DNA from: JBBATK01 sp039810585
Lineage (GTDB): Bacteria > Bacteroidota > Ignavibacteria > Kapaibacteriales > NICIL-2
Direction of reading: 5' to 3'
DNA length: 21,668 bases
Assembly: GCA_039810585.1 (NCBI GenBank)
Contig: JBDHXF010000056.1
Location: forward strand, 1 to 21,668
How positions within the stretch are numbered: position 1 is the first letter of the stretch; the number at the start of each line of letters is the position of its first letter. Shown here piece after piece: positions 1-8,245 of this stretch. The notes beneath the pieces are model-generated. The model was not told where the DNA came from. It did no database searches and saw only the letters and a list, made by a program, of their open reading frames with translations. Position numbers and translations under genes: made by a program.

Positions 1-65
1 ACAGCGAAACTACTGGTTGTGTCCATGATCGATTCTTACCGTTGTTGACCTTTTTTGCAACATAG

Positions 66-99
66 GAGTGGCTCACGGTTGCTACGCAACGGTGGAAAA
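66..99. repeat. Dispersed hairpin element, weak copy
   Basis: An imperfect inverted repeat with arms 74-82 and 86-94 (nine positions, one G.G mismatch) around the triloop TAC. It is preceded by GAGTGGCTCAC and followed by GTGGAAAA. The layout matches the elements at 122-182 and 18140-18203: CTCACG, then a stem with a short loop, then GTGG and A-rich sequence. It lies in the 184 gene-free bases at the left edge; the rest of 1-121 shows nothing I can name. Confidence 0.4.
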
Positions 100-121
100 T
101 CGCTGTATTCACGCTCGAATC

Positions 122-182
122 GGCATTTGCATGTGGAAAAGCTTTGATGAGTGAGAGTCTCACGGTCGCGTGCTCCGTGTGG
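122..182. repeat. Dispersed hairpin element, copy with long conserved flank
   Basis: It begins with GGCATTTG (122-129). About 31 bases later comes GAGAGTCTCACG (153-164), which lies within the near-palindrome GTGAGAGTCTCAC (151-163). A small stem CACGG/CCGTG (161-165 and 175-179) follows, then TGTGG. The same two blocks with almost the same spacing occur at 18140-18203, so this is a repeated element and not a chance hairpin. It sits directly after the fliR stop codon, where it could also act as an mRNA 3' end structure; no T-run follows it in the fliR direction. Confidence 0.5.
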
Positions 183-184
183 AG

Positions 185-982
185 TTAGGTTTGGGAGAGC
201 GACATAAGGACGGTCATCAGGTCGTTTTGGAACATGCCGAGGGCTTGTTTCATGAAGAGCACCATGATGGGAACGGTGCCCAAGAGTGCCAGCAAACCCA
301 CGATGATTTTTGCGTGCATGGACATCGTGAAGATGTTCATTTGCGGTGCCACGCGGGAGAGTAGCGCCAGGCTGATGTTTGTGAGAAAGATGGCCACGAG
401 CAGGGGCGCGGCGATCTTGACGCCGATGATGAGTGTGGTTGTGACGAAGCGTACAAGGATATCGGTGCTGGCATGCGTGAGTACAAAGGCGTCGATGGGA
501 ACTACGCGAGCGCTAGCGAAGACGGCTTCTATCAGGGCGTGATGACCGTTCATGAGGAAGAGGAGCATCGTCATCATGAGGGATTGTATTTCCCCGATGA
601 GGGTTGGGGCGCCGGCGCTTGGATCGAAGAGCAGAGCTGTTTGGAAGCCAATTTCAAAGTCAGTCATCCCACCTGCAAAGCGAGCAGCGTTGATCACGAG
701 TGAAGCCGTGAAGCCAAGGATAGATCCCACCATCACTTCCTTGAGTGCCGTGAGAACCAACATTCCGGCGTCGAGGTTGATGTCGGGTTGAAGACCGCTG
801 TACACCATTGTCATGGACAGAGCTACAATGGCAGAGAGGATGGCCTTGACGCTGCCATCGATACCCATACTCGAAAACACCGGCCCTGCGTACATCATAG
901 CCAGCACGCGTATAAATAGCAAACAGCCCACGAGGAATTTCCCCATGAGAGTTTGCAACACATGCGCGTCGGGAAAAACCAT
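185..982 (-). CDS. fliR: Flagellar biosynthetic protein FliR
   Basis: Inner-membrane component of the flagellar type III export gate, where FliP, FliQ and FliR form the helical channel for rod, hook and filament subunits. The 265-residue product has the usual family length. It is almost wholly hydrophobic, with about six membrane segments, and contains the FliR-typical stretch FEIGFQTALLFDPSAGAP near residue 110 and a hydrophobic C-terminal end. The start is the ATG at 982, eight bases after the fliQ stop, which indicates an operon with fliQ and fliP in the order P-Q-R seen in most flagellates. No clear Shine-Dalgarno sequence precedes it. In many genomes flhB follows fliR; here the window ends 184 bases downstream without room to see it. 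The injectisome homologue SctT is an alternative, but the whole set and the FliP signal peptide favour flagella. Confidence 0.93.
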   Translation of the reverse strand: MVFPDAHVLQTLMGKFLVGCLLFIRVLAMMYAGPVFSSMGIDGSVKAILSAIVALSMTMVYSGLQPDINLDAGMLVLTALKEVMVGSILGFTASLVINAARFAGGMTDFEIGFQTALLFDPSAGAPTLIGEIQSLMMTMLLFLMNGHHALIEAVFASARVVPIDAFVLTHASTDILVRFVTTTLIIGVKIAAPLLVAIFLTNISLALLSRVAPQMNIFTMSMHAKIIVGLLALLGTVPIMVLFMKQALGMFQNDLMTVLMSLSQT

Positions 983-990
983 AGAGCTCG

Positions 991-1257
991 CTACTTGAGC
1001 GTGGGAATCAAGTTAAACAGCGAGATGGTGTAGGTCTTCAGATTGGAAATCATGAAGGGCATTACCAGTACTGTCACGAGAAAGGTGATGATGAGCTTCG
1101 GCACATAGGTTAGCGTCTGCTCAGAAATACTCGTGGCAGCTTGAAAGATAGAAATCATCAGACCCACGATGAGCGAGAGCAGGAGTAGAGGACCGCTCAC
1201 GAGCAACACGTAGTAGAAGGCATCGCGGGCAAGTTGAACGACAAGTGTTTCCGACAT
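991..1257 (-). CDS. fliQ: Flagellar biosynthetic protein FliQ
   Basis: Small inner-membrane protein of the flagellar export gate; several copies pack around the FliP-FliR core. The 88-residue product matches the family length and has two long membrane hairpin helices, with the FliQ-like segment VGLMISIFQAATSISEQTL around residues 27-45. The ATG at 1257 has a good Shine-Dalgarno sequence (AGGAGA, complement of 1265-1270) seven bases upstream, unlike its neighbours. The gene lies 120 bases downstream of fliP, an unusually wide gap for this operon, and only eight bases before fliR. I see no terminator or recognisable gene in that gap (1258-1377). Confidence 0.93.
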   Translation of the reverse strand: MSETLVVQLARDAFYYVLLVSGPLLLLSLIVGLMISIFQAATSISEQTLTYVPKLIITFLVTVLVMPFMISNLKTYTISLFNLIPTLK

Positions 1258-1377
1258 TTCTGAATCTCCTGATTTGAAGAAGTTCTGTGTTTTCTCTTAT
1301 GGCGCCAAATCGATGATTGCGAGTTGGCTGCGTATCAGTGTCTTGTACCGACATCACTACCTACCAACGTTTCACCG

Positions 1378-2289
1378 CTATGTCATAATCGAACGCATGA
1401 GTGAGTCCACAAGCAGGTTCCAGCCATCAACTAGCAGGAAGAGCAGTATCTTCACCGGAAGCGAGATGATTTGCGGGGGAAGCATCATCATACCGAGCGA
1501 CATCAGAATGGAGCTTATGATCATGTCGATCACCAAGAAGGGTATGAACAAGATGAAGCCAATCTGAAAGGCAATGCGCAGCTCCGAAATGGAGTAAGCC
1601 GGAATTACAGTCCAGGTACTGATATCGTTCAGATCGCGGGGTTTGTCGTGACCGCTCAGTTTGACAAACAAGCTCAGGTCTTCTTCGCGCGTGTGCTTGA
1701 GCATGAATTCGCGGAAGGGCTGAACCATACGAACAATAGCGGTGTCCTGCGGAATTTCTTGTCGCATATACGGCTGCAAGCCCTCTGTATTCGCTCTGTT
1801 GAGCGCAGGCTGCATCACGAAGAAGGTCAGAAACAACGCGAGCGCCGTCAGTAGCTGTGCCGGTGGTTGAGCCTGTGTGCCGAGTGCTTGCTTGAGGAAG
1901 TGAAAGACAATGATGATGCGCGTAAAGCAAGTCATCATAATCAAGATCGACGGAGCCAGGGAAAGGATAGTCAGTACTGCCAACACTTGCAGCGTGGTGC
2001 TGAAGTCCTTGGCGTTCTGTGCTTGTTCCACACCCAAACTAATTTTCGGCAAACCCAAGCTGATTGGTGCACTGCCTTGCGTACCGGTAGTGTTGCTTGT
2101 GGCGCTGCTCGTTGACTGATTTTCAGTACGCACGCCTGCGGCTTGCGTACGCGCGGTGCCGGCGTTCGTTTGAGCGGAAACGGAGGGACTGAGAAAGACT
2201 GCTAACACGCCGAATAAAACCGCCACGATGAGGCGACTCGCTCTTGAGGTCGAGGATTGTTCGACGTGTTCCGAAAATAAATTCTTCAT
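1378..2289 (-). CDS. fliP: Flagellar biosynthetic protein FliP
   Basis: Core subunit of the flagellar export gate in the inner membrane. The 303-residue product is longer than typical FliP (about 245) because of an N-terminal signal peptide (about residues 1-40, ending SVSAQ) and a Thr/Ser/Ala/Gln-rich linker to about residue 75. The conserved core follows: TCFTRIIIVFHFLKQALG near residues 120-137, the PALNRA segment in the periplasmic part, and the C-terminal block SLGMMMLPPQIISLPVK before the last helix. A cleavable signal peptide is known in FliP but not in its injectisome homologue SctR, which supports flagellar identity. The start is the ATG at 2289. The promoter should lie in 2290-2400, but I could not identify a box with confidence. 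Confidence 0.95.
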   Translation of the reverse strand: MKNLFSEHVEQSSTSRASRLIVAVLFGVLAVFLSPSVSAQTNAGTARTQAAGVRTENQSTSSATSNTTGTQGSAPISLGLPKISLGVEQAQNAKDFSTTLQVLAVLTILSLAPSILIMMTCFTRIIIVFHFLKQALGTQAQPPAQLLTALALFLTFFVMQPALNRANTEGLQPYMRQEIPQDTAIVRMVQPFREFMLKHTREEDLSLFVKLSGHDKPRDLNDISTWTVIPAYSISELRIAFQIGFILFIPFLVIDMIISSILMSLGMMMLPPQIISLPVKILLFLLVDGWNLLVDSLMRSIMT

Positions 2290-2451
2290 GCGGCCTACAG
2301 TTTTACGCTACGTGGCCGATAAGCAGCAAGTTTAGTGCCATACTTGAAAAGGATGCGGAAGCGCGTGCCTAGGCAATGTTGGTTGTTGTGCACCCAGCCC
2401 AAACCCTTACTATTCAATGACGTTTACCGTCCCAGAGGACCACAAACAGCA

Positions 2452-2471
2452 ACAGCGCCCGAAGGCGCTGT
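2452..2471 (-). terminator. Hairpin downstream of the glycosyltransferase gene
   Basis: A perfect 8-bp stem (ACAGCGCC, 2452-2459, with 2464-2471) closes on a CGAA tetraloop. Read on the minus strand it lies 47 bases after the glycosyltransferase stop and is followed by a moderately T-rich stretch, not a clean T-run. It could be the terminator of that gene or a small repeat hairpin. Nothing else was recognised in the 228-base gap 2290-2517. Confidence 0.35.
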
Positions 2472-2517
2472 GATTATTCTTCATGGACAGCCGGTTCCTA
2501 GTGATTTCCCGAAGCTA

Positions 2518-4296
2518 TCACCGTAGTTCCGCTTCAAAATCTGAGCGGATTAGCTCAAAGTCCGAATTGAGCTTCGTTGCCCAGTCGAACATTGTCTTTG
2601 CTTCCACACTTGCCCCTAGGCCTCGGAAGCACATGGCAGCTCCCATGCAGGCGTTGGCATTTTCCGGGTTTTGCTCTAGTGCTTTGGTGTACAACTCGCG
2701 TGCTTCCTCGATGGCGCCTGTGGCAAACAGTGCGCGAGCACTATCGCAGAGAAGTATGTCGAGTGTGATATTAAGCATCGTCTCAAATTTGTAGGTCTTC
2801 CAGCCGTTAAGCAGCTCAGTGAGAATTTCCAATGCCTCAATCCACTCACCGCGCATTGCATGGTACACGGACTGCGTGTACATCGTATCGGGGTGGTTTT
2901 CGTAGAAGGTGCGTGCCTTATCCAAATATTCAAGACAGAGTTCTTGAGCTTCGTCAACCAAGCAGTATCCGGCCATGCGGTGCAGGGCCAGCATTTGATA
3001 CTTCAGAGGTAGTGCACGACTCTTAAAGCATGCATGGTAGAGCTCTATCGCTTCGTCGATTCGACCACGTTCGTTGTACCATTCGGCTCGGCCAAAAAAC
3101 ACCATTACATCGTCCCTATCTTGTAGGGTTTCTTCTGCAGCGCGAGCAGCGTGAGTGCCGCACATGAGATCGAGACGGGAGAGCATCTTCAAGGTCGCAC
3201 GATTCCAGGTCCATTTTGTGCGGGCGCGAAGCGACGCACGTATTCCCTTATCAATGCGCGTCTGTGGATTGCTTACCACTTCCTGTAACAAGTCGACCAG
3301 TGCATCAACGTCCGGCTTCAACATACTTGCCGGTCCGGTGAGTTCGTGGCCATCGATCGTTGTTCCTAGATTTTCTTCTTTGGTCGGTATAAACCAGCCT
3401 ACGGTCTCGTCAACAAAATCTTCCGTTGCCCCGCCGGCGCTCACCATCACAGGTATGCCACAGGCCATAGCTTCAAGCGTCGGCATGGAAAAGCCTTCGC
3501 CGCGATAGGGCGACACCAATACGTCACACGCGCGGTAGAGCTCGGCCACTTGCTCTTCGGAGATAGCGCTCTTGGAGTATAGGATTTCCGGCGCACTCGG
3601 GTTTTCGCGAATCTTGGCGATGATCTGTTCGGCGTTTTGATTTTTATAGTAGCTGTTGCCGCCAATGTCCTTAATCACCAAACACACGTCGTCCTTCGAG
3701 GTGAAGGCACGCACATACGCTTCAAGCAACACGTCGATGCCCTTGCGATAAATCGTACCGCCCATGTACAGGAAGCGGAAGCGTTTTTTTGTGGGGAGTT
3801 CGGGGACGTTGCCCTTAGGACTAAACACACGCGGATCCACTCCGTTCGGAATCACTTGAACTTTGTTCGGGTCGAGACCGGAGTTAATAAATGCCTCGCG
3901 CGAGAAGTTCGACGGAGTCCAGATTTCATCAGCCTGGGCAAAGAAATCGGCGAAGTCTTTACGCAACGCAGTGAATTCCCACGGTTGCATGATTACCCAC
4001 TTTGCACCCTTGGGCGGGTCCTTCTTTGGCGGCCATTGATGGCGTACCCACACCGTGGGAAGCTTAGGAAGCTTGCGTTCGCCGGAGCGGACATCATGTT
4101 TCCACAGCTTTTCGAACTTCGGATTCCCCTCGTAGCCAAACTGATCCGCTTCGAACGGCACAATTTCTACGTTGGCAACTCCTGCATCAATGACATTGGC
4201 GCAATGCTCGCGGTTGATGAGAGCTAAAGAAGATGTCACAAACTGTGACCCTTCCCAAATAAGGTTGAATTGCGGGTTGTTGTCGAACGCGTCCAT
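2518..4296 (-). CDS. GT4-family glycosyltransferase with C-terminal TPR-like helical repeats
   Basis: Probable cytoplasmic retaining glycosyltransferase that moves a sugar from a nucleotide-sugar to an unidentified acceptor. Residues 1-375 show a GT-B fold of family GT4: the acceptor side includes WTPSNFSREAF (126-136) and VIPNGVDPRVF (148-158), and the donor side contains FLYMGGTIYRKGIDVLLEAY (174-194) and the EX7E motif with E267 and E275 in GEGFSMPTLEAMACG. Residues about 395-592 are alpha-helical repeats of TPR type, for example ALFATGAIEEARELYTKALE (522-541), which may bind a protein acceptor. The start is the ATG at 4296. The gene lies on the same strand as fliPQR, 228 bases upstream of fliP. 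The fused helical repeats and this position would fit modification of a flagellar or surface protein, but that is inference. A cell-envelope polysaccharide role is equally possible. Confidence 0.82.
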   Translation of the reverse strand: MDAFDNNPQFNLIWEGSQFVTSSLALINREHCANVIDAGVANVEIVPFEADQFGYEGNPKFEKLWKHDVRSGERKLPKLPTVWVRHQWPPKKDPPKGAKWVIMQPWEFTALRKDFADFFAQADEIWTPSNFSREAFINSGLDPNKVQVIPNGVDPRVFSPKGNVPELPTKKRFRFLYMGGTIYRKGIDVLLEAYVRAFTSKDDVCLVIKDIGGNSYYKNQNAEQIIAKIRENPSAPEILYSKSAISEEQVAELYRACDVLVSPYRGEGFSMPTLEAMACGIPVMVSAGGATEDFVDETVGWFIPTKEENLGTTIDGHELTGPASMLKPDVDALVDLLQEVVSNPQTRIDKGIRASLRARTKWTWNRATLKMLSRLDLMCGTHAARAAEETLQDRDDVMVFFGRAEWYNERGRIDEAIELYHACFKSRALPLKYQMLALHRMAGYCLVDEAQELCLEYLDKARTFYENHPDTMYTQSVYHAMRGEWIEALEILTELLNGWKTYKFETMLNITLDILLCDSARALFATGAIEEARELYTKALEQNPENANACMGAAMCFRGLGASVEAKTMFDWATKLNSDFELIRSDFEAELR

Positions 4297-4586
4297 GCGG
4301 TTTACCCGTAGGTGAGAAAAAGCTGTTTCCCCCTTGTGTTACAACAATGGTGCCAAATAGCAGTCAATGCTCGAGCTTATGCGCCGTTCGAAGGACATGT
4401 AAGGAACACTGAGTCTGTGGGCTGTCTTGATCGAAAATCCTCAAATACCCCAAAGAATCACCGATTATCAAGGAATTTGAGTCGGAATGGTGCCCACTCT
4501 CAACGCCGTGCTATTTTTCCGGTCAAGCCTTCTTGGCTAGTAACCGGGCATCCGGCGCACTGCACACTTACTAATACTTTTTGAGC
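4297..4586. other. Divergent intergenic region
   Basis: 290 bases between the divergent glycosyltransferase and acetyltransferase genes, so both promoters should be here. I found no exact TAnnTTTG box, no strong hairpin and no tRNA-like fold. TACTTTTTG at about 4575-4583 has one base too many for the consensus and lies very close to the acetyltransferase start. Confidence 0.5.
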
Positions 4587-5132
4587 ATGAACATCGTTAC
4601 AGAACGACTGCACCTGCGACCGCTCGAAACGAGCGACCTGTCCGATCTCGTTTCTCTCTATGGCAACGCGACGGTAATGAAGTACTTTCCTGCGCCTCTT
4701 AGCGAGGAGCAATGCAAACAACACATAGAGAAGCAGCAGGCACATCAGGCAAAGGAGTCGTTCTCTATGCTGTGCGCCCGAGGGCGCAGCCATGACGAGC
4801 TTGTGGGTGTTGTGGGATTGCAACGCGTAGACATGAAGGTGTGGTGCGCACCCTGCGTTGAAATTGGATGGATTCTCCATCAAGACTATTGGCGCAAAGG
4901 TCTGGCAACCGAGGCGGCACAGGCGCTCTTAGCTCACGCTTTTCATTCCCTGAAATTGGAAGAGATCTACGCGTTCACGTCGACCTTAAACACACCCTCC
5001 GAAGTTCTCATGCAACGTCTTGGAATGGAATACGTGGGAATGTTCGATCATCCGCGAGTAGAGCTTGGTCATTCGTTGAGACCACATGTGGTGTATAGAA
5101 TTACTGCGGATGAGTTCTGCGAGAGCACCTAG
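4587..5132 (+). CDS. GNAT-family N-acetyltransferase (RimJ/RimL type)
   Basis: Acetyl-CoA-dependent N-acetyltransferase of the Acetyltransf_3 (RimJ/RimL) branch; its substrate, a protein N-terminus or small amine, cannot be told from sequence. The 181-residue product starts with the typical TERLHLRPLETSDL (residues 5-18). The core strand EIGWILHQDYWRKGLATEA (92-110) carries the acetyl-CoA pyrophosphate-binding loop RKGLATEA, and the C-terminal part has the family's conserved N-x-x-S-x-x-x-L-x-K/R-x-G pattern as NTPSEVLMQRLGMEYVG. I chose the ATG at 4587 over a TTG two codons earlier; neither has a clear Shine-Dalgarno sequence. It is a single gene, divergent from the glycosyltransferase and closed by a hairpin overlapping its stop codon. 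Confidence 0.88.
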   Translation: MNIVTERLHLRPLETSDLSDLVSLYGNATVMKYFPAPLSEEQCKQHIEKQQAHQAKESFSMLCARGRSHDELVGVVGLQRVDMKVWCAPCVEIGWILHQDYWRKGLATEAAQALLAHAFHSLKLEEIYAFTSTLNTPSEVLMQRLGMEYVGMFDHPRVELGHSLRPHVVYRITADEFCEST

Positions 5133-5161
5133 GGACGAAAACCTTTTCGTCCCCTTTGCTT
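5132..5161 (+). terminator. Intrinsic terminator of the acetyltransferase gene
   Basis: A perfect 10-bp inverted repeat, GGGACGAAAA (5132-5141) and TTTTCGTCCC (5144-5153), whose first base is the last base of the TAG stop. It is followed on the plus strand by the pyrimidine-rich CTTTGCTT. It separates this gene from the convergent tolC-like gene. Confidence 0.65.
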
Positions 5162-5201
5162 ATCGTCGAGTCCTCATGATATACTTTTCCGTCGTCATAA
5201 T

Positions 5202-6566
5202 CTACTCATACAACTTTGTCCCAAGCGCTACTCTGAGCGTGTACTCTGCGGCTATGCGATCGATATCGGAGCGAAGAAGGAGCAGTTTAGCTTCCGCCAC
5301 GTTGGTTTGCGCATCGAGCAACTCCATGTTGGTAATGGCACCGACGTTGAAATTTGTCGTGGCCATACTGTAGGCTTGACTGGCTTGCTCCAATTGGCGT
5401 TGAAACTGCTTGTGTTTTTGTAAAGCCGCAGTACGCGCACTCATTGCCTGCACGACGTCGGAACTAATAGTGCGTTGAAGATTGTCGCTCTCAAGTTTAT
5501 CGATGCTGACTTCCGCTTCTGCAGCGTGAAGTTGACTTTCCTTTCGATAACCGTCGAAGAGTGGTATTTGAAGATTGAAGCCCGCGGCATAGTTAGCCAT
5601 CATGCGGAACATGTCGGGGAAGAGCCCGTTTTTCAGTCCGCCGTTAAAGAACGCCGACAACGTGGGATTGTCCGTTTTACGCAGCGACGCATAATTCAGT
5701 TCCGCTGCGCGGGTTCGTTGTTGTTGCACGTACACCTCGTTGCGTTGCGCATAGGCGAGATGAATGAGCGAGTCGACGGCGGCATCGTTCACGGCAAGCA
5801 CCTCTTCATCGCTCAACGCATGCTCCGTCGCCACATCCTCACCCAGCAACACATTGAGCGCTGCCAGTTGATTGGCGCGATTGGCCACCAGATCCGTTTT
5901 CTGACTCTCGGTATTGGAAATCTTCACGTTGGTTGCGAGAACTTCATAGCTCGTGCCGGAACCGGTGGACTGGCGTTTGGTCACTACATCCAGATGCTCA
6001 TGCAAGTTCTTCAACTCAGCATCTTTGATGGCGATGGCCTCGTTGAGATAGCGTAGGGTCAAGTAAACATGCACACATTGTGAAGCCAGTTGCTGTTTCA
6101 CGTTGTTAGCGGTTGCTTTTGTTAGTTCTACGTTTTGTTGTTCGGCATCTACTTTGGACGAGGTGCGACCAAAATCATAGAGCACTTCCTTAGCCTCGAT
6201 AGCCGCGTTGTAATTGTTGGCGGGATAGAGTTGAAAGTTCTCCGGACCAAACGCTATGCTGGACAGCGGGGCCAGTCGGGTATAACTCACCACAGCATCC
6301 ACGGTTGGATAATATCCGCTCTTTGCTCCGTCGATACGCGCTTGCGCGGCTCGAATTCGTTCCTCTGCCTGCTCAACCGACGGGTGTTTGGATACAACCG
6401 TATGAATGCAGTCCTTCAGACTCAAACTCTGTTGTGCAGTGCAGAGCTGCGGCTCGAGTAAGAGGATCAGTCCAAGACTAACTGCCGCGAGGAGTGTGTT
6501 GCGATGCAGACCCATTCTCTGTGTTCTTTTGTTCTGATTGTACTGTTGTTTGCCTATCTGTTTCAT
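5202..6566 (-). CDS. TolC-family outer membrane efflux protein
   Basis: Outer-membrane channel of a tripartite efflux pump. The 454-residue product has a hydrophobic signal segment at about residues 22-44 (ending LCTAQ), followed by SLSLKDCIHTVVSKHPSVEQ, the usual start of an OEP domain. Two long helical OEP repeats follow; the second includes TTNFNVGAITNMELLDAQTN near residues 400-420, a hallmark of TolC-like proteins. The ATG at 6566 is preceded by a strong Shine-Dalgarno sequence, so I prefer it to the in-frame ATG at 6515, although the latter would give a shorter and more typical signal peptide. It is the last gene of marR-emrA-emrB-tolC, 29 bases after the MFS gene, so the pump probably has a dedicated outer-membrane partner. 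Confidence 0.93.
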   Translation of the reverse strand: MKQIGKQQYNQNKRTQRMGLHRNTLLAAVSLGLILLLEPQLCTAQQSLSLKDCIHTVVSKHPSVEQAEERIRAAQARIDGAKSGYYPTVDAVVSYTRLAPLSSIAFGPENFQLYPANNYNAAIEAKEVLYDFGRTSSKVDAEQQNVELTKATANNVKQQLASQCVHVYLTLRYLNEAIAIKDAELKNLHEHLDVVTKRQSTGSGTSYEVLATNVKISNTESQKTDLVANRANQLAALNVLLGEDVATEHALSDEEVLAVNDAAVDSLIHLAYAQRNEVYVQQQRTRAAELNYASLRKTDNPTLSAFFNGGLKNGLFPDMFRMMANYAAGFNLQIPLFDGYRKESQLHAAEAEVSIDKLESDNLQRTISSDVVQAMSARTAALQKHKQFQRQLEQASQAYSMATTNFNVGAITNMELLDAQTNVAEAKLLLLRSDIDRIAAEYTLRVALGTKLYE

Positions 6567-6572
6567 TGAATG

Positions 6573-6578
6573 TCCTCA
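6573..6578 (-). promoter_or_regulatory. Ribosome binding site deciding the tolC-like start
   Basis: TGAGGA (complement of 6573-6578) lies six bases before the ATG at 6566. The alternative ATG at 6515 has only a weak purine stretch upstream, so this site supports the longer N-terminus. Confidence 0.6.
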
Positions 6579-6595
6579 GTAATCGTTGTCCGTCG

Positions 6596-8230
6596 TTATT
6601 CTAACACCACTGCTTCATGATGTTGAGCTGGCGGACCGCCATGTTTTTTCGAGTGCAGAAAGAGAACAGGGATAACCGCTGCGACGGTGACGACAGCCGC
6701 AATCATGAAGTCGTCGTCAATTCCCTGAATAAATGCTTGTCGTCCGATATTCCCCATAATCACGGCCTGACTCTGTTTTACCGCCGTCGCCATTGATGAC
6801 CCTGCGTTGTGTTGGAACGTGCTGCTTAATGCCGATACAGCATGTTTGAAGCTGGGTGAATACCGTGACACGTCGGCACCGAACATCTGCTGGTGGAAGG
6901 CTACGCGCGAGCTCAGAATGGTACCGAGCATCGCCACACCAAAGCTGCCGCCAAGCTGACGTATAGTATTGAAGATTGATGACGCTTGCGCCATCTTCTC
7001 ATGTGGTATCTCAAGCAAGGCAATGGTCATCATCGGCGTGAAGATCATCGCCAGCGCTACTCCACGGATGTAGAGTGAGATCATGATGTAGGAATGCTCT
7101 GTTTGATACGACAACGAGGTGTTGTACCAAAAGCTGATCGTGAAGAGGATGATGCCAACGAGAATCGGCAACTTCCGACTTACTTTATCCGAGATTAATC
7201 CTACGAGTGGCGACATCGCGCCCTGTATTATTCCGGCGGGTAAGAACACCGCGCCCGACTGTATTGCCGAGTACCCGAGCGCGTTTTGCAAATAGACCGG
7301 AAGTAAAAAAGTGCTGCCGAACATTCCGATGCCGAATACGAACATGGCAAGGTTACTCATCCCGAAGTTGTGGTTCCACAACAAACGGATGTCAATGAGC
7401 GGATTCTCCACCGTCATCTCCGTCACAATAAACACGAGGAAGCTGATGATGGCGATGGCAAAGAAGATCATGATATAGGGCGCCGACCAACCTTCCGAAT
7501 TCGAAGCGGCGTTGCCTTCAGTGAGCGCGTATATCAACACCGGCAGAAACACGCTGATAGAGATGAATCCCACGGAGTCGAACTTCTTCACTGTTGGGTT
7601 AATGTATTCCTTTTGAATGATGAACGAGGCGAAGAGTCCCATTATTCCAACCGGCACGTTCACATCGAAGATCAATTGCCAGCTAAAGTTGTCGACCAGG
7701 TAACCGCCAATCAACGGACCAAACGAAATAGAGGCAGCTGCGGAGATGGACCAAAAGCCCATGGCAATACCACGCTGCTGCGGCGGAAATTCCTTCATCA
7801 CAATGGCCATGCCGAGTGGCATGAGCATTCCTGCGCCGAGGCCTTGGATGACGCGGGCAATGATGAGGACGTTTTCCGTCTGCGATACTCCGCAGAAAGC
7901 TGAACCGGCTGTAAAGAGCAACAAGCCAAGAAAGTAAATACGCTTGTATCCAAATTTGTCGGCTAGCCAACCGCTGGTGGGCAACATCACCGCCATGGCA
8001 AGCATGTAAGCGGTCAGCACCCACTCAATGGTATCCAAACCGACGCCGAAGGCCGCCATAATTTTCGGTAAGCCAACGTTGACAATGGTGGCGTCGAGCA
8101 CCGCCATAAAGGTTCCAATCATCACGTTGCAGAGCAACCACCACTTGTAGGATTCGTGCCGAGGGTGAAAGCTGGCGTCACGCTTGCGTATACGCGAGCG
8201 GAGGGTATGCAGAAGATTTGCTTTGGGCAT
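6596..8230 (-). CDS. emrB: DHA2-family (EmrB/QacA) MFS multidrug transporter
   Basis: Proton-driven drug exporter in the inner membrane. The 544-residue product matches the 14-helix DHA2 family (about 510-550). Visible motifs are LDATIVNVGLPKI (residues 45-57, motif D1 of this subfamily), motif A GWLADKFGYKRIYF (87-100) in the loop between helices 2 and 3, and the glycine-rich GLGAGMLMPLG (130-140). The C-terminal half contains the conserved NTIRQLGGSFGVAMLGTI segment. The ATG at 8230 has a GGAAGGA ribosome binding site, and 15 bases separate it from the stop of the HlyD gene. With the adjacent periplasmic adaptor and TolC-like channel it forms an EmrAB-TolC type pump. The substrates are unknown; hydrophobic toxicants are usual for the family. 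The symbol is by homology only. Confidence 0.95.
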   Translation of the reverse strand: MPKANLLHTLRSRIRKRDASFHPRHESYKWWLLCNVMIGTFMAVLDATIVNVGLPKIMAAFGVGLDTIEWVLTAYMLAMAVMLPTSGWLADKFGYKRIYFLGLLLFTAGSAFCGVSQTENVLIIARVIQGLGAGMLMPLGMAIVMKEFPPQQRGIAMGFWSISAAASISFGPLIGGYLVDNFSWQLIFDVNVPVGIMGLFASFIIQKEYINPTVKKFDSVGFISISVFLPVLIYALTEGNAASNSEGWSAPYIMIFFAIAIISFLVFIVTEMTVENPLIDIRLLWNHNFGMSNLAMFVFGIGMFGSTFLLPVYLQNALGYSAIQSGAVFLPAGIIQGAMSPLVGLISDKVSRKLPILVGIILFTISFWYNTSLSYQTEHSYIMISLYIRGVALAMIFTPMMTIALLEIPHEKMAQASSIFNTIRQLGGSFGVAMLGTILSSRVAFHQQMFGADVSRYSPSFKHAVSALSSTFQHNAGSSMATAVKQSQAVIMGNIGRQAFIQGIDDDFMIAAVVTVAAVIPVLFLHSKKHGGPPAQHHEAVVLE

Positions 8231-8245
8231 TCTCGTTCCTTCCGC

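Noticed and set aside
3637..4227. Plus-strand 196-residue open frame inside the glycosyltransferase gene
   Set aside because: It is antisense to a well-supported gene, with no recognisable motifs or ribosome binding site.
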